A stretch of 64,000 bases of DNA from Streptomyces hygroscopicus (GCF_026168105.1 NZ_LBMW01000001.1:310001-374000), one strand, 5' to 3'; counted from the stretch's first letter, positions 8,748-18,455 are shown. Translations and numbers: made by a program. The notes: generated by a model from the sequence alone, not told the origin.

Positions 8748-11700
8748 ATGACGCACACACCTGCGCGACGCGCGGCCGTCCTGGATGTGGCCGGCTTGGA
8801 GACTGCACTGCTTGCCGAGGTCGATGCAGAGGTTCGGTTCGACGCGGGGAGCAAGGGCGCATACGCAACCGACGGGTCCAATTACCGCCAGCCCCCCATC
8901 GGCATCGTCGTCCCGCGCGACGTGGAGGCCGGTGCCCGGGCCGTCGAGGTGTGCGCGCGGTTCGGCGCTCCGGTCCTGTCCCGTGGCGGCGGAACGAGCC
9001 TGGCCGGGCAGTCGACCAACACGGCTGTGATCATCGACTGGACGAAGTACTGCCATACCCTTGTGTCGGTCGACCCCGACGCCCGCACCTGCGTCGTGGA
9101 GCCGGGGATCGTCCTGGACGAGCTCAACCGTGAACTGTCCGACCATCGCCTGCAGTTCGGGCCGAAACCCTCGACCCATAGTCACTGCGCGCTGGGCGGC
9201 ATGATCGGCAACAACTCGTGCGGGGGGTCCGCACAGGCGTACGGCAAGACCGTGGACAACGTACGTCGGCTGGAGATCCTCACCTATGACGGCGCACGCA
9301 TGTGGGTGGGGCCCACGTCGAAGGCCGAACGAGCGCAGATCACGGCGGAGGGCGGCCACCGGGCCGAGATCTACGACGGTCTCGACCGCATCATCACCGA
9401 GTACCTCGCGGACGTGCGGCGCGGCTATCCGAAGATCCCGCGGCGCGTGTCCGGCTACAACCTGGACTCGCTGCTGCCGGAGAACGGCTTCGACGTCGCC
9501 AAGGCCCTGGTCGGCAGCGAGGGCACCCTGGTGACCGTGCTGCGCGCCGAGCTCGACCTCGTACCCGTGCCGCCGTTCCAGTCGCTACTGGCCCTCGGAT
9601 ACGAGGACATCTGCTCGGCCGCCGACGAAGTCCCCCGCCTCCTGGAGCACTGCCGCCCCACCCAGCTGGAGGCCCTCGACGGCCGGATGGCACAGCTGAT
9701 GCGGGAGGAACACGCGTACCTCGACTCCCTCGACGCCCTTCCGGAAGGCGACAGCTGGCTGCTGGTGCAGTTCGGCGGCGACAGCCAGGACTCCGTCGAC
9801 GACCAGGCGCACGCGCTGCTGCGGGCGCTGGGCCGCAGCGAGAAGGACCCGGGCGTGGCCTTCTCCGACGACCCGGCGCGCGAGCAGGAGATGCTCAGGG
9901 CCCGCGAGGCCGGGCTCGGGGTGACCGCCCGCCCCCCGGACGGGCGGGAGACCTGGGAGGGCTGGGAGGACTCCGCGGTGCCGCCCGACCGCCTGGGCGA
10001 CTATCTGCGGGACCTGAAGAACCTTTTCGACGAGTTCGGCTACGACCACCCCTCGTTGTACGGCCACTTCGGGCAGGGCTGTGTGCACACCCGTATCCCC
10101 TTCGCGCTGACGACAGCCGAGGGCGTGGCCGACTTCCGCCGCTTCGTGGAACGCGCTGCCGACCTCGTGACGTCCTACGGCGGATCCCTGTCGGGAGAAC
10201 ACGGCGACGGACAGGCCCGGGGCGAGCTGCTGACCCGTATGTTCGGCGAGCGACTCGTGGCCGCCTTCGGCGAGATGAAGGCTCTCTTCGATCCGGACAA
10301 CCGAATGAACCCGGGCAAGGTCGTCGATCCGAACCCGGTCGACGGACAGCTGCGGCTGGGCTCCGCCTGGCGGCCCGCCGCCGTGCGGTCCCATTTCGGC
10401 TACCCGAAGGACGAACACTCCTTCACCCGCGCCGTGATGCGGTGCGTCGGCATCGGCAACTGCCGCAGCCACCAGGGCGGCGTGATGTGTCCCTCCTACC
10501 GGGCCACCAAGGAGGAGGAACACTCCACGCGGGGCCGTGCGCGGCTGCTGTTCGAGATGCTCGACGGCCACGCGGATTCCGCGATCACCGACGGCTGGCG
10601 CTCCACCGAGGTCCGCGACGCCCTGGACCTCTGCCTGGCGTGCAAGGGCTGCCGGTCGGACTGTCCCACCGGCGTCGACATGGCCACCTACAAGGCCGAG
10701 TTCCTCGCTCACCACTACGCGGGCAGGCCTCGCCCGGCCGCGCACTACTCGATGGGTTGGCTGCCGGTGTGGGCCAGGTTGTCCCGCCTCGCCCCGTCCC
10801 TGGCCAACAGCGTGCTGCACGCGCCCGGACTGTCCGACGCGGGCAAAAGGCTCGCCGGCGTCGACGGGGCTCGCCAAGCCCCCGTGTTCGCGCGAGAATC
10901 CTTCCTGCAGTGGTGGCGGTCCCGGGGCACCGAGGAGCCGGACCCCGGCGACTCCCGCACCGTTGTGCTGTGGCCCGACACCTTCAGCACCTACTTCCAC
11001 CCGGCGATCGCCGAGTCGGCCGTCCGGGTCCTGGAGGACGCGGGGTTCCGTGTCGCCGTCCCCGGCCGTCCCGTGTGCTGCGGGCTGACCTGGATCTCCA
11101 CCGGGCAGTTGACCGTGGCCAAGAAGGTACTGCGGCACACACTCGGCGTCCTGCGCCCCTGGGTGGAGGCAGGCACCCCCGTCATCGGCCTCGAACCGTC
11201 CTGCACCGCCGTGTTCCGGTCGGACGCGCCGGAACTGATGCCGGACGACCAGGACGTGCAGCGCCTGGCCGGGCAGTTCCGTACCTTCGCCGAGCATCTC
11301 GTCCACCACGCACCCGACGACTGGCAGCCGCCCGCTCTGGCCCGGCAGGCGACGGTGCAGACCCACTGCCACCAGCACGCGGTCCTGCACGACGACGCCG
11401 ATCGGGAGTTGATGCGCCGCGCCCACATCGACGCCGACGTCCTCGACGAGGGCTGCTGCGGACTCGCCGGCAACTTCGGATTCGAACGCGGCCACCACGA
11501 GGTGTCCATGGCCGTCGCCGAGCAGGGCGTCCTTCCCGCCGTCCGCGCGGCCTCCCCCTCCAGCCTGCTCCTCGCGGACGGCTTCAGCTGCCGCACCCAG
11601 ATCGAGCAGGCCGACACCGGCCGCCGGGCCCTGCACCTCGCGGAGGCACTGGCGCTGGGTCTCGAGGGGGCCCTGCCCGGCGAGATGCCCGAACGCCTCG

Positions 11701-11813
11701 CGCAGCGCCCCGTCCCGCCCTCAGGCGTCAGCACCTGGGCGACCTTCGCGGGCGCCGCCGCCCTGACGGCCGTCGGCCTGGGTGCGGTGCGCCGCCTGCG
11801 TCGCCCCGACTAG
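8748..11813 (+). CDS. YdiJ-like FAD-linked dehydrogenase fused to Fe-S oxidoreductase
   Basis: ATG 8748 with GGAGG upstream; 1021 aa, close to the roughly 1018 aa of E. coli YdiJ. Order: FAD-binding-4 domain (about 45-265; SRGGGTSLAGQ, IGNNSCGG), FAD-oxidase C-terminal domain (about 280-545; SGEHGDGQARG), a Fe-S region with CxxxxxC-type clusters (MRCVGIGNCRSHQGGVMC and CLACKGCRSDCPTG, about 560-645), and a CCG domain with VCCGL and EGCCGLAGN (about 770-915). A hydrophobic C-terminal segment could anchor it to the membrane. The family oxidises D-2-hydroxyacids such as D-lactate or D-2-hydroxyglutarate and passes electrons through Fe-S centres. It heads an operon with a ThDP enzyme and an enolase-superfamily enzyme. 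Confidence 0.88.
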   Translation: MTHTPARRAAVLDVAGLETALLAEVDAEVRFDAGSKGAYATDGSNYRQPPIGIVVPRDVEAGARAVEVCARFGAPVLSRGGGTSLAGQSTNTAVIIDWTKYCHTLVSVDPDARTCVVEPGIVLDELNRELSDHRLQFGPKPSTHSHCALGGMIGNNSCGGSAQAYGKTVDNVRRLEILTYDGARMWVGPTSKAERAQITAEGGHRAEIYDGLDRIITEYLADVRRGYPKIPRRVSGYNLDSLLPENGFDVAKALVGSEGTLVTVLRAELDLVPVPPFQSLLALGYEDICSAADEVPRLLEHCRPTQLEALDGRMAQLMREEHAYLDSLDALPEGDSWLLVQFGGDSQDSVDDQAHALLRALGRSEKDPGVAFSDDPAREQEMLRAREAGLGVTARPPDGRETWEGWEDSAVPPDRLGDYLRDLKNLFDEFGYDHPSLYGHFGQGCVHTRIPFALTTAEGVADFRRFVERAADLVTSYGGSLSGEHGDGQARGELLTRMFGERLVAAFGEMKALFDPDNRMNPGKVVDPNPVDGQLRLGSAWRPAAVRSHFGYPKDEHSFTRAVMRCVGIGNCRSHQGGVMCPSYRATKEEEHSTRGRARLLFEMLDGHADSAITDGWRSTEVRDALDLCLACKGCRSDCPTGVDMATYKAEFLAHHYAGRPRPAAHYSMGWLPVWARLSRLAPSLANSVLHAPGLSDAGKRLAGVDGARQAPVFARESFLQWWRSRGTEEPDPGDSRTVVLWPDTFSTYFHPAIAESAVRVLEDAGFRVAVPGRPVCCGLTWISTGQLTVAKKVLRHTLGVLRPWVEAGTPVIGLEPSCTAVFRSDAPELMPDDQDVQRLAGQFRTFAEHLVHHAPDDWQPPALARQATVQTHCHQHAVLHDDADRELMRRAHIDADVLDEGCCGLAGNFGFERGHHEVSMAVAEQGVLPAVRAASPSSLLLADGFSCRTQIEQADTGRRALHLAEALALGLEGALPGEMPERLAQRPVPPSGVSTWATFAGAAALTAVGLGAVRRLRRPD

Positions 11814-11852
11814 ACCACCTGCTCCCTCTGCCTCAGCGGAAAGGTTTCAGGC

Positions 11853-13676
11853 ATGTCCATGAAAGTCTCCGACTACGTCCTGCAGCGCCTGCGCGAGTGG
11901 GAGGTGGAGTATGTCTTCGCCTATCCCGGCGACGGCATCAACGGCCTGCTCGCCGCCTGGGGCCGTGCCGACAACCGGCCCCGGTTCGTCCAGGCCCGGC
12001 ACGAGGAGATGGCCGCCTTCGAGGCCGTCGGCTACGCCAAGTTCTCCGGCCGGATCGGCGTGTGCGCCGCCACCTCGGGGCCCGGCGCCATCCACCTCCT
12101 CAACGGCCTGTACGACGCCAAGCTGGACCATGTGCCCGTGGTCGCGATCGTCGGCCAGACCAACCGCAGTGCCATGGGCGGCTCCTACCAGCAGGAGGTC
12201 GACCTGCTGAGCCTCTACAAGGACGTGGCCGGCGACTTCTGCGAGATGGTCACCGTCCCCGAGCAACTGCCCAACGTGATCGACCGGGCCATGCGCACCG
12301 CCATGGCCCGGCGTTCCGTGACCGCCGTGATCATCCCCGCCGACGTACAGGAACTCAACTACACACCGCCGGAGCATGCCTTCAAAATGGTGCCCTCCAG
12401 CCTGGGCATGCCCCACTTCGCGCCGGTGCCCTCCGACGAGGATCTCACCCGGGCCGCCGAGGTCCTCAACGCCGGGAAGAAGCCCGCGATGCTCATCGGT
12501 CAAGGCGCCCGCGGTGCACGGCCGGAGGTGATGGGGGTCGCCGACCGGCTCGGGGCCGGCGTGGCCAAGGCGCTGCTGGGCAAGGACGCCCTCGACGACG
12601 ACCTGCCCTACGTCACCGGCGCGATCGGTCTGCTGGGCACCCGGCCCTCGTACGAGATGATGCGGGACTGCGACACACTGCTGGTGATCGGTTCCAGCTT
12701 CCCGTACACACAGTTCCTGCCCGAGTTCGGCCAGGCGCGGGCCGTGCAGATCGACATCGATCCGCACATGGTCGGCCTGCGCTATCCCTTCGAGGTCAAT
12801 CTGGTCGGCGACGCCGCTCAGACGTTGCGCCGGCTGCTGCCGCTGCTCGAAGGGGCGAAGGAGCGGGGGTGGCGGAAGAAGATCGAGGAGAACACCGCAC
12901 GCTGGTGGGAGGTCATGCAACGGCGGGCGGCCGTCGACGCGGACCCGATCAACCCCGAATACGTCGCCCATGCGCTCAACGACCTGCTGCCGCAGAACGT
13001 GATCCTGGCCGCCGACTCCGGCTCGGCCGCCAACTGGTACGCACGCCACCTCAAGTTGCGCGGCGCGATGCGCGGCTCGCTGTCCGGCACACTCGCCACC
13101 ATGGGGCCCGGTGTCCCCTACGTCATCGGCGCCAAGTTCACGCACGGCGACCGGCCCGCGATCGCCCTGGTGGGCGACGGGGCGATGCAGATGAACGGCA
13201 TGGCCGAGCTGATCACCGTCTCCAAGTACTGGCAGGAGTGGGCGGATCCGCGGCTGGTGGTGGCCGTGCTGAACAACCGGGACCTCAACCAGGTCACGTG
13301 GGAGATGCGCGCCATGGAAGGCGCCCCGCAGTTCCTGCCCTCGCAGTCCATCCCCGATGTCGCCTACGCCGACTTCGCGCGCTCACTGGGCCTGGGCGGC
13401 ATGCGCGTGGACAAGCCGACGGACGTGCCGGGCGCCTGGGAAGCCGCCCTGACCGCCGACCGGCCCTTCGTGCTGGACTTCCAGACCGACCCCGCGGTGC
13501 CGCCCATCCCGCCGCACGCCACGCTCGACCAGATCGAGGCCGCCGCGGCCTCCGTTCTCAAGGGCGACAGCGACCGCGCCGCGATGGTCCGCCAGGGTCT
13601 CAAGGCCAAGGTCCAGGAATTCCTCCCCGGACACCACCGGCACGAGAACCGGCCCACGCCGGGAGGCGGACGGTGA
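11853..13676 (+). CDS. Thiamine-diphosphate enzyme, pyruvate-oxidase-like
   Basis: ATG with GGAAAGG upstream; 607 aa. All three domains of the acetolactate synthase/pyruvate oxidase fold are present: N-terminal Pyr domain with the cofactor-activating Glu (ARHEEMAAFEAVGYA, about residue 50), a central domain (about 195-330) and a PP domain with the ThDP/Mg motif GDGAMQMNG followed about 27 residues later by NN (about 440-472). It may decarboxylate a 2-keto acid made by the dehydrogenase encoded just upstream (39 bases between genes). Its stop overlaps the next gene's GTG. The exact reaction cannot be told from sequence. Confidence 0.85.
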   Translation: MSMKVSDYVLQRLREWEVEYVFAYPGDGINGLLAAWGRADNRPRFVQARHEEMAAFEAVGYAKFSGRIGVCAATSGPGAIHLLNGLYDAKLDHVPVVAIVGQTNRSAMGGSYQQEVDLLSLYKDVAGDFCEMVTVPEQLPNVIDRAMRTAMARRSVTAVIIPADVQELNYTPPEHAFKMVPSSLGMPHFAPVPSDEDLTRAAEVLNAGKKPAMLIGQGARGARPEVMGVADRLGAGVAKALLGKDALDDDLPYVTGAIGLLGTRPSYEMMRDCDTLLVIGSSFPYTQFLPEFGQARAVQIDIDPHMVGLRYPFEVNLVGDAAQTLRRLLPLLEGAKERGWRKKIEENTARWWEVMQRRAAVDADPINPEYVAHALNDLLPQNVILAADSGSAANWYARHLKLRGAMRGSLSGTLATMGPGVPYVIGAKFTHGDRPAIALVGDGAMQMNGMAELITVSKYWQEWADPRLVVAVLNNRDLNQVTWEMRAMEGAPQFLPSQSIPDVAYADFARSLGLGGMRVDKPTDVPGAWEAALTADRPFVLDFQTDPAVPPIPPHATLDQIEAAAASVLKGDSDRAAMVRQGLKAKVQEFLPGHHRHENRPTPGGGR

Positions 13677-14782
13677 CGGACGTGCCGACCGTGAGCCAGG
13701 TCGACAGCGCCGTCTACACCGTGCCCACCGACACCCCCGAGGCGGACGGCACCCTCAGCTGGGACAGCACCACCCTCGTCCTGGCCACCGTCCGCTGCGG
13801 CGAGGTCGAAGGCCTGGGCTACACCTACGCGCCCGCCGCCGCGGCTCGCGTCATCGACGATCTGCTCGCCCCCGTCGTCACCGGCTCCCCCGCCTCCGAC
13901 GTGCCGCGCCTGAACGAGGGCATGCAGCGCGCCGTGCGCAACGCCGGACTGCCCGGCCTCGCGGCGCAGGCCATAGCCGCCGTCGACATCGCTCTGTGGG
14001 ACTGCAAGGCCCGCCTGCTCGGCCTGCCCCTCGTCCGCCTGCTCGGCGCCGCCCGCGACGACGTGCCGGTCTACGGCAGCGGCGGCTTCACCACTTACGA
14101 CGAGCAGCGGCAGGACCGGCAACTGCGCGGCTGGGTCGAAGAAGACGGCATTCCCCGCGTCAAGATCAAGATCGGGGAATCGTGGGGCCGACGCGAGGAG
14201 CGGGATCTGCGGCGGGTCGCGCAGGCCCGCGCGAGCATCGGGGAGACGGCCGAGCTGTATGTCGACGCCAACGGCGGCTACAGCGCGAAACAGGCGGTCC
14301 GAGTCGCGGCCGCCTTGGCCGAGAAGAACGTGACCTGGTTCGAGGAGCCAGTCTCCTCCGACCACCTCTCCGCCCTCGCCGCGATCCGCAACCAGATCAC
14401 CGCGGACGTCGCGGCGGGCGAGTACGGATACACGCTGCCCTATTTCGCGCACATGCTGGCCGCCGGAGCCGTGGACTGCCTCCAGGCCGACGTCACCCGC
14501 TGCGGCGGCATCACCGTGTGGCTCCGCGCCGCCGCCCTGGCGCAGGGCCACGGACTGCAAATCTCCGGACACTGCGCTCCCCACGCCCACGCCCATGTCG
14601 CGGCCGCCGTGCCCAACCTGCGACACCTGGAGTGGTTCCACGACCATGTGCGCCTCGAACACCTCCTCTTCGACGGCACCCTCGACCCCGCAGGCGGCAG
14701 CGTCACCCCCGGCGGCGACGGAACATCCGGCCTGGGACTGCGCCTGGCAGCCGAGCGGGCGCAACGGTTCCGCGTGGCCTGA
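13673..14782 (+). CDS. Enolase-superfamily enzyme, mandelate-racemase subgroup
   Basis: GTG 13673 overlaps the previous stop (GTGA) with GGGAGG upstream, so translation is coupled; 369 aa. It carries the complete mandelate-racemase active site, almost at reference numbering: Lys164/Lys166 (VKIKIG), metal ligands Asp198 (YVDANGG), Glu224 (WFEEP) and Glu250 (AAGEYGY), and the Asp273-His300 dyad (QADVTRCGG, SGHCAPH). Members abstract a proton alpha to a carboxylate and act as sugar-acid dehydratases or racemases. With the two upstream genes it suggests a catabolic route for a hydroxy or sugar acid; the substrate is unknown. Confidence 0.88.
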   Translation: MTDVPTVSQVDSAVYTVPTDTPEADGTLSWDSTTLVLATVRCGEVEGLGYTYAPAAAARVIDDLLAPVVTGSPASDVPRLNEGMQRAVRNAGLPGLAAQAIAAVDIALWDCKARLLGLPLVRLLGAARDDVPVYGSGGFTTYDEQRQDRQLRGWVEEDGIPRVKIKIGESWGRREERDLRRVAQARASIGETAELYVDANGGYSAKQAVRVAAALAEKNVTWFEEPVSSDHLSALAAIRNQITADVAAGEYGYTLPYFAHMLAAGAVDCLQADVTRCGGITVWLRAAALAQGHGLQISGHCAPHAHAHVAAAVPNLRHLEWFHDHVRLEHLLFDGTLDPAGGSVTPGGDGTSGLGLRLAAERAQRFRVA

Positions 14783-14849
14783 CACCCGAGCCGGAACGCG
14801 TGGGACGGGCAGGGCGGCGGGCCCCGGCGGTTTCAACGTCGACCGGCGG

Positions 14850-15272
14850 GTGTCCACCGCGCCCTTCTCGGACGCCGTGAACGCCATGTCCGGCGGCACC
14901 TGGGGCGGTTGGGCCGTCGCGCTCGCCGCCCTCGTGCAGATGACCGGCTGCCTCAACGGCTGGACGCTGCTGAGCGCGCAGACCCCGTACGCCGCGGCGC
15001 AGGACGGGCTGTTCCCCGCCGCCTTCGCTCGCCGAGTGCGGGGCGTTCCGACCGTCGGTGTCACCGTCGCCCTCGCCTCGCTGCTCACCGTCTACAACTG
15101 CATGTCGGGTTCGGCCAAGGTCTTCGAGATCCTCGCGGCGGTCGCGGCGGCCTTCTCGACGTGGCTCATCGTGGGCGCCGGGTTCGCGGCGGTGTACCAG
15201 GGGGTGCTGTTCCTGTTCGCGGGGGTCGTGGTCTACGCGGTGCTCGCGGCCCGGCGGCAGAGGACGGCCTGA
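14850..15272 (+). pseudogene. APC-family amino-acid permease remnant with internal deletion
   Basis: The frame from about 14850 reads STAPFSDAVNAMSGGTWGG..., then GWTLLSAQTPYAAAQDGLFP, the later transmembrane region of an APC permease. After VFEILAAVAAAFSTWLIV it jumps to the family's final segment (FAAVYQGVLFLFAGVVVY). The N-terminal half is missing and about 60 residues appear lost internally. It has no start codon with a binding site. It directly follows the operon above and may once have supplied its substrate importer. Confidence 0.75.
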
Positions 15273-15503
15273 TCCGGCGGACGCCTCCGTCACTCTCCTG
15301 GCTCAATCCCTGGGCGGCTGCGGCTGCGGCTGCGGCACCAAGATCCACGGCCGGACCACGTGGCGGCAGCCGTTGGTCCGCCCGATCCGTCGCAAAACCC
15401 TCGCGGAATTGTCCGTGATCGGTAACAGACACATCCTGTGGCCTTCTTTCTCCGTCCTGACAGGTGCATGGGACCCACGAGGACAGCAAGGGGCGGGGCA
15501 GAC

Positions 15504-16298
15504 ATGGTGAGGCGTGGCGGGCGGGGATGGCATGGTCGGGTGCTCGCGGCGGCGGTAGGTTTGACGGCGGCGGCCGCTGCCACCTCGGTGTGGACAGCAC
15601 AAGCCGGTCCCGTCGAGGGGCCGCCCGCGCGAGCGGGCGTCTCTGCGGGCCCTTCCGCGCCGGATGCCCGGCCGCAGGGCCCCGGAGGGGCGCCGGTTTC
15701 GGTGGACATCGCCCATGCCTCGGACGCCGGCGCCCGGGGCGTCAACATCACCATCGACGACGGTCCCGACCCGGTCTGGACGCCGCAAGTGCTCCAGGTG
15801 CTGCGTGACAACGGTGTGAAGGCAACGTTCTGCATGGTGGGCACACAGGTCCAGGCGCATCCGGACCTGGTCAAGGCGGTCGTGGCGGCCGGGCACCGGC
15901 TGTGCGACCACACCGTGTCGCACAACACCGCCATGGACCGCAAGTCCGAGGCATATCAGTCACAGCAGATCCTGGACGCCGAACGCATGATCACCGACGC
16001 GTCCGGGGGTGTCCGGCCGCTGTACTACCGGGCCCCGGGCGGTGCCTTCACCCCGTACAGCCGCCGTCTCGCCGCCTCCCACGGGATGCGGCCGCTGGGC
16101 TGGAACGTCGACTCCAAGGACTTCGAGCGTCCCGGCACGGCCGCCATCGTCGCCACGGTCAAGCGAGAGATATCCAACGGCCCGACCGTCCTCTTCCACG
16201 ACGCGGGCGGAGACCGTTCCCAGACCGTGAGCGCCCTGCGCGAGGTCCTGCCATGGTTGAAGCAGCATGGGTACTCGTTCGGCTACCCGGTGCACTGA
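15504..16298 (+). CDS. Secreted polysaccharide deacetylase (NodB/CE4 family)
   Basis: ATG 15504 has a GGGGCGGGG stretch upstream; 264 aa. N-terminal signal peptide (about 1-33), short Pro/Gly/Ala linker, then the NodB domain: TIDDGPD (catalytic base Asp and metal Asp), HTVSHNT (metal His pair), YRAPGGAF and LFHDAGG (C-terminal catalytic His). The family removes N-acetyl groups from chitin, peptidoglycan or related sugars outside the membrane. A second, more divergent deacetylase follows 190 bases downstream, after a terminator. Confidence 0.88.
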   Translation: MVRRGGRGWHGRVLAAAVGLTAAAAATSVWTAQAGPVEGPPARAGVSAGPSAPDARPQGPGGAPVSVDIAHASDAGARGVNITIDDGPDPVWTPQVLQVLRDNGVKATFCMVGTQVQAHPDLVKAVVAAGHRLCDHTVSHNTAMDRKSEAYQSQQILDAERMITDASGGVRPLYYRAPGGAFTPYSRRLAASHGMRPLGWNVDSKDFERPGTAAIVATVKREISNGPTVLFHDAGGDRSQTVSALREVLPWLKQHGYSFGYPVH

Positions 16299-16306
16299 GC
16301 ACGGCT

Positions 16307-16330
16307 CGGGCGTAGGGGGCTCTACGCCCG
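16307..16330. terminator. Stem-loop after first deacetylase gene
   Basis: CGGGCGTAG and CTACGCCCG form a perfect 9-bp stem with a 6-base loop, starting 9 bases after the stop codon. This fits a terminator separating the two deacetylase genes. Confidence 0.7.
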
Positions 16331-16487
16331 ACCGGCGACGTTGCCGGAACCAACACGGACACACGGGGCGGTGCGGCAGCACGAAGCAGCCAACACCGGC
16401 CCCAGCCGCTGAACGCCCATCCCGCGCAGCCGGGTGGCGTACCCAGCGGAGTCAACGACGGCACAGCAGTGACAGGAGACCGGCGCA

Positions 16488-17378
16488 GTGAAGCAGGACA
16501 ACAGCGCGGTGAAGCGGCAGAACAGGCGGAGCAGGCTGTACGGGTCACTGACGGGTGCGGTCGTGGCGGCCCTGACGGTGGGCGGCTGCGGCTCGGGCAC
16601 CGGAGCCGGTCCGGCTGCCACTTCGTCGCAGCCCACCCCCACCGGCGGCACCACCAGCACCGCGCCGAGTGCCACAGCCGACGCCACCGCCTGGCGGAAG
16701 TGGGGCCTGACGCCGCTGCCCGCCGCCCCGAACCCCCCGGCCGACAAGCCGATCAAACTCTCCGCCACCGGAACCGTCCCGGTGTTCGCACACATACCGA
16801 CCTCGCAGAAGGTCGTCTTCATAACCATCGACGACGGACAGGAAAAGGACCCCAAGTTCATCGAGATGATGCGGGACTTGAAGATCCCGTTCACGATGTT
16901 CCTGATGAACGACGCCATCAAGTCGGACTACGCGTACTTCAAAACGCTGCAGGCGATGGGCAACCACATACAGAACCACACCCTGCATCACCCCGCGATG
17001 AACACCGTCCCGCTGGCTCGCCAGAAGGAGGAGGTGTGCGGCGACCAGAAGGTCCTCACCAAGCAGTACGGCACCGCGCCACTGCTGTTCCGGCCGCCTT
17101 ACGGCGCGTACAACACCAACACCAAGATCGCGGTGGGCGAGTGCGGGCCCCGGGCGATCGTCTGGTGGCGGGAGTCCATGCAGATCACCAACATGCAGTA
17201 CCAGCAACCGGACAAGAAGTTGCGCCCCGGCGACATCATCCTCGCCCACTTCCGCGGGCCCATGGAACTCAAGGGCGCCACGATGACGAAGATGTTCGGC
17301 AATCTGCTCAAGCGCATACAGGAGCAGGGGTTCGCGGTGGCGCGCCTGGAGGACTACATCCAGCCACCCGCCCGGTGA
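16488..17378 (+). CDS. Lipoprotein polysaccharide deacetylase-like protein
   Basis: GTG 16488 with AGGAGA upstream; 296 aa. Lipobox TVGGC at about residues 30-34, then a Ser/Thr/Pro linker to about 65. The catalytic domain keeps TIDDGQ (Asp-Asp) and the HxxxH metal motif (NHTLHHPAM), RPPYGAYN, and AHFRGPMEL in place of the usual LxHD. It is therefore a divergent NodB-fold enzyme anchored at the outer face of the membrane. Activity is likely but the altered last motif leaves doubt. Confidence 0.85.
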   Translation: MKQDNSAVKRQNRRSRLYGSLTGAVVAALTVGGCGSGTGAGPAATSSQPTPTGGTTSTAPSATADATAWRKWGLTPLPAAPNPPADKPIKLSATGTVPVFAHIPTSQKVVFITIDDGQEKDPKFIEMMRDLKIPFTMFLMNDAIKSDYAYFKTLQAMGNHIQNHTLHHPAMNTVPLARQKEEVCGDQKVLTKQYGTAPLLFRPPYGAYNTNTKIAVGECGPRAIVWWRESMQITNMQYQQPDKKLRPGDIILAHFRGPMELKGATMTKMFGNLLKRIQEQGFAVARLEDYIQPPAR

Positions 17379-17797
17379 GTCCCTGGGACAGAGCTACGCG
17401 GTAGACGTCCCGCGCGATCAGCCGCCGGCCGCGCGGGAACATCCGCTACACCACGCGCCCTGAGCACCAGATCGAGATCGCTGCCGGAGCACGCGCTCGC
17501 TCGCCTCTTGGTGACCACGATGTCGCCCTGCTGGGGCGCTACGTCGTGGTGGATCCCGGTCCCGGGGTCGCCCTCGGTGAACAGGCCGGCCCGCACGGCC
17601 GAGGCGAGCACCCTGTTGCGCGTGCTGGCTTCCGGATGGCCCGGGCGAAGGCCGATGACGACGCAGATCACGGGGATGCCAGTCGCCCGGGCACCGTCGA
17701 TCGCCCTGCGCAGGCGTGGCAGATATCCGGATCCGTCGTCGGCGATGTCCACGATGTCTCGCTGGACGTCCATCACGAGGAGGGCGCTGTTCGCCAT
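17354..17797 (-). pseudogene. Truncated isochorismatase-family hydrolase
   Basis: ATG 17797 starts MANSALLVMDVQRDIVD, with the family Asp; VVTKRRASAC carries the conserved Lys. After LRARGV (about codon 115) similarity stops and the frame runs through unrelated sequence to a stop inside the 3' end of the deacetylase gene. The segment carrying the catalytic Cys is missing, so the protein should be inactive. The break lies near 17440. Confidence 0.72.
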
Positions 17798-17935
17798 GCC
17801 CGCCATCCCTTCTCACTGGGGAACACGAGCAAGTGTCGTGAATCCGCAGAGCCGCGATGGGAGTTCCGTAGGTCTGTTACGCCGGTACGGTCGGCGCAGG
17901 GCCCGGGGCTTCGCGCCGACCGTGAACCGAGGGAC

Positions 17936-18283
17936 TCACTGGGAAGGCAGGGCCTCCCGCAGCGCCTTTGCCGTGACAGTCGGGTCGTAGTCCTCGGGGA
18001 CGCCCTCGACGAGGATGATGTCGCCCTCGATGTGCCGCGAGCGCAGTGGTGCGATCTCCTGGTACGCGGGTGAGTCCCACCAGGACCGCGCCTCGCCGAT
18101 GCCGGGGAAGACGATCACCACGACATGCCCGGGCCAGCTGCCCTCCTTCACCTCGTGCTGAGTGGCGTGCACGAGGAAGCGGCCGCCGTACGGCTCGAAG
18201 GTGGCGGAGATGCGCTCGATGTACTCGGCGATCTCCGGGTGCGGGGCGGCCTCCTGCAGATGAGCTATGGCGTAGGCGGGCAT
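17936..18283 (-). CDS. DUF1330-type small protein
   Basis: ATG 18283 with GGAAGG about 6 bases upstream; 115 aa. The pattern MPAYAIAHLQE, GGRFLVHA, VVIVFPG, ARSWWDSPAY and LVEGV is that of DUF1330, a dimeric ferredoxin-like alpha-beta fold related to ABM monooxygenases. The biochemical role is unknown. It lies downstream of the esterase gene on the same strand (172 bases). Confidence 0.82.
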   Translation of the reverse strand: MPAYAIAHLQEAAPHPEIAEYIERISATFEPYGGRFLVHATQHEVKEGSWPGHVVVIVFPGIGEARSWWDSPAYQEIAPLRSRHIEGDIILVEGVPEDYDPTVTAKALREALPSQ

Positions 18284-18455
18284 GACGTCCTTCCGGTCGG
18301 TCGGGCTCCGTACGCGAAGATCGTGACATGCGGAGACGCCTGGGGCGATGACCTGACCGGTGAGCGGCGGGTCCACCGACGCAAACCCGCCACCTGGGCC
18401 GGCACGCGCTGCGGACCACCTGTGCCCGAACCCCGCACAGCTGCGTGCGGCTCTT

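Noticed and set aside
9585-11636. 683-aa minus-strand frame opposite the dehydrogenase
   Set aside because: Antisense shadow of a well-supported gene; composition (Gly, Val, Ala, Arg) is typical of high-GC reverse frames and no motif is seen.
9302-13672. 1826-aa open frame on the plus strand covering three genes
   Set aside because: Only its last 369 codons (from 13673) are a real gene. The rest is an Arg/Pro/Gly-rich shadow of the dehydrogenase and ThDP genes with wrong third-position bias.
15310-15345. GGCTGC repeats as a regulatory array
   Set aside because: Only a short trinucleotide-like run (CGGCTG) of a kind frequent in this GC content.
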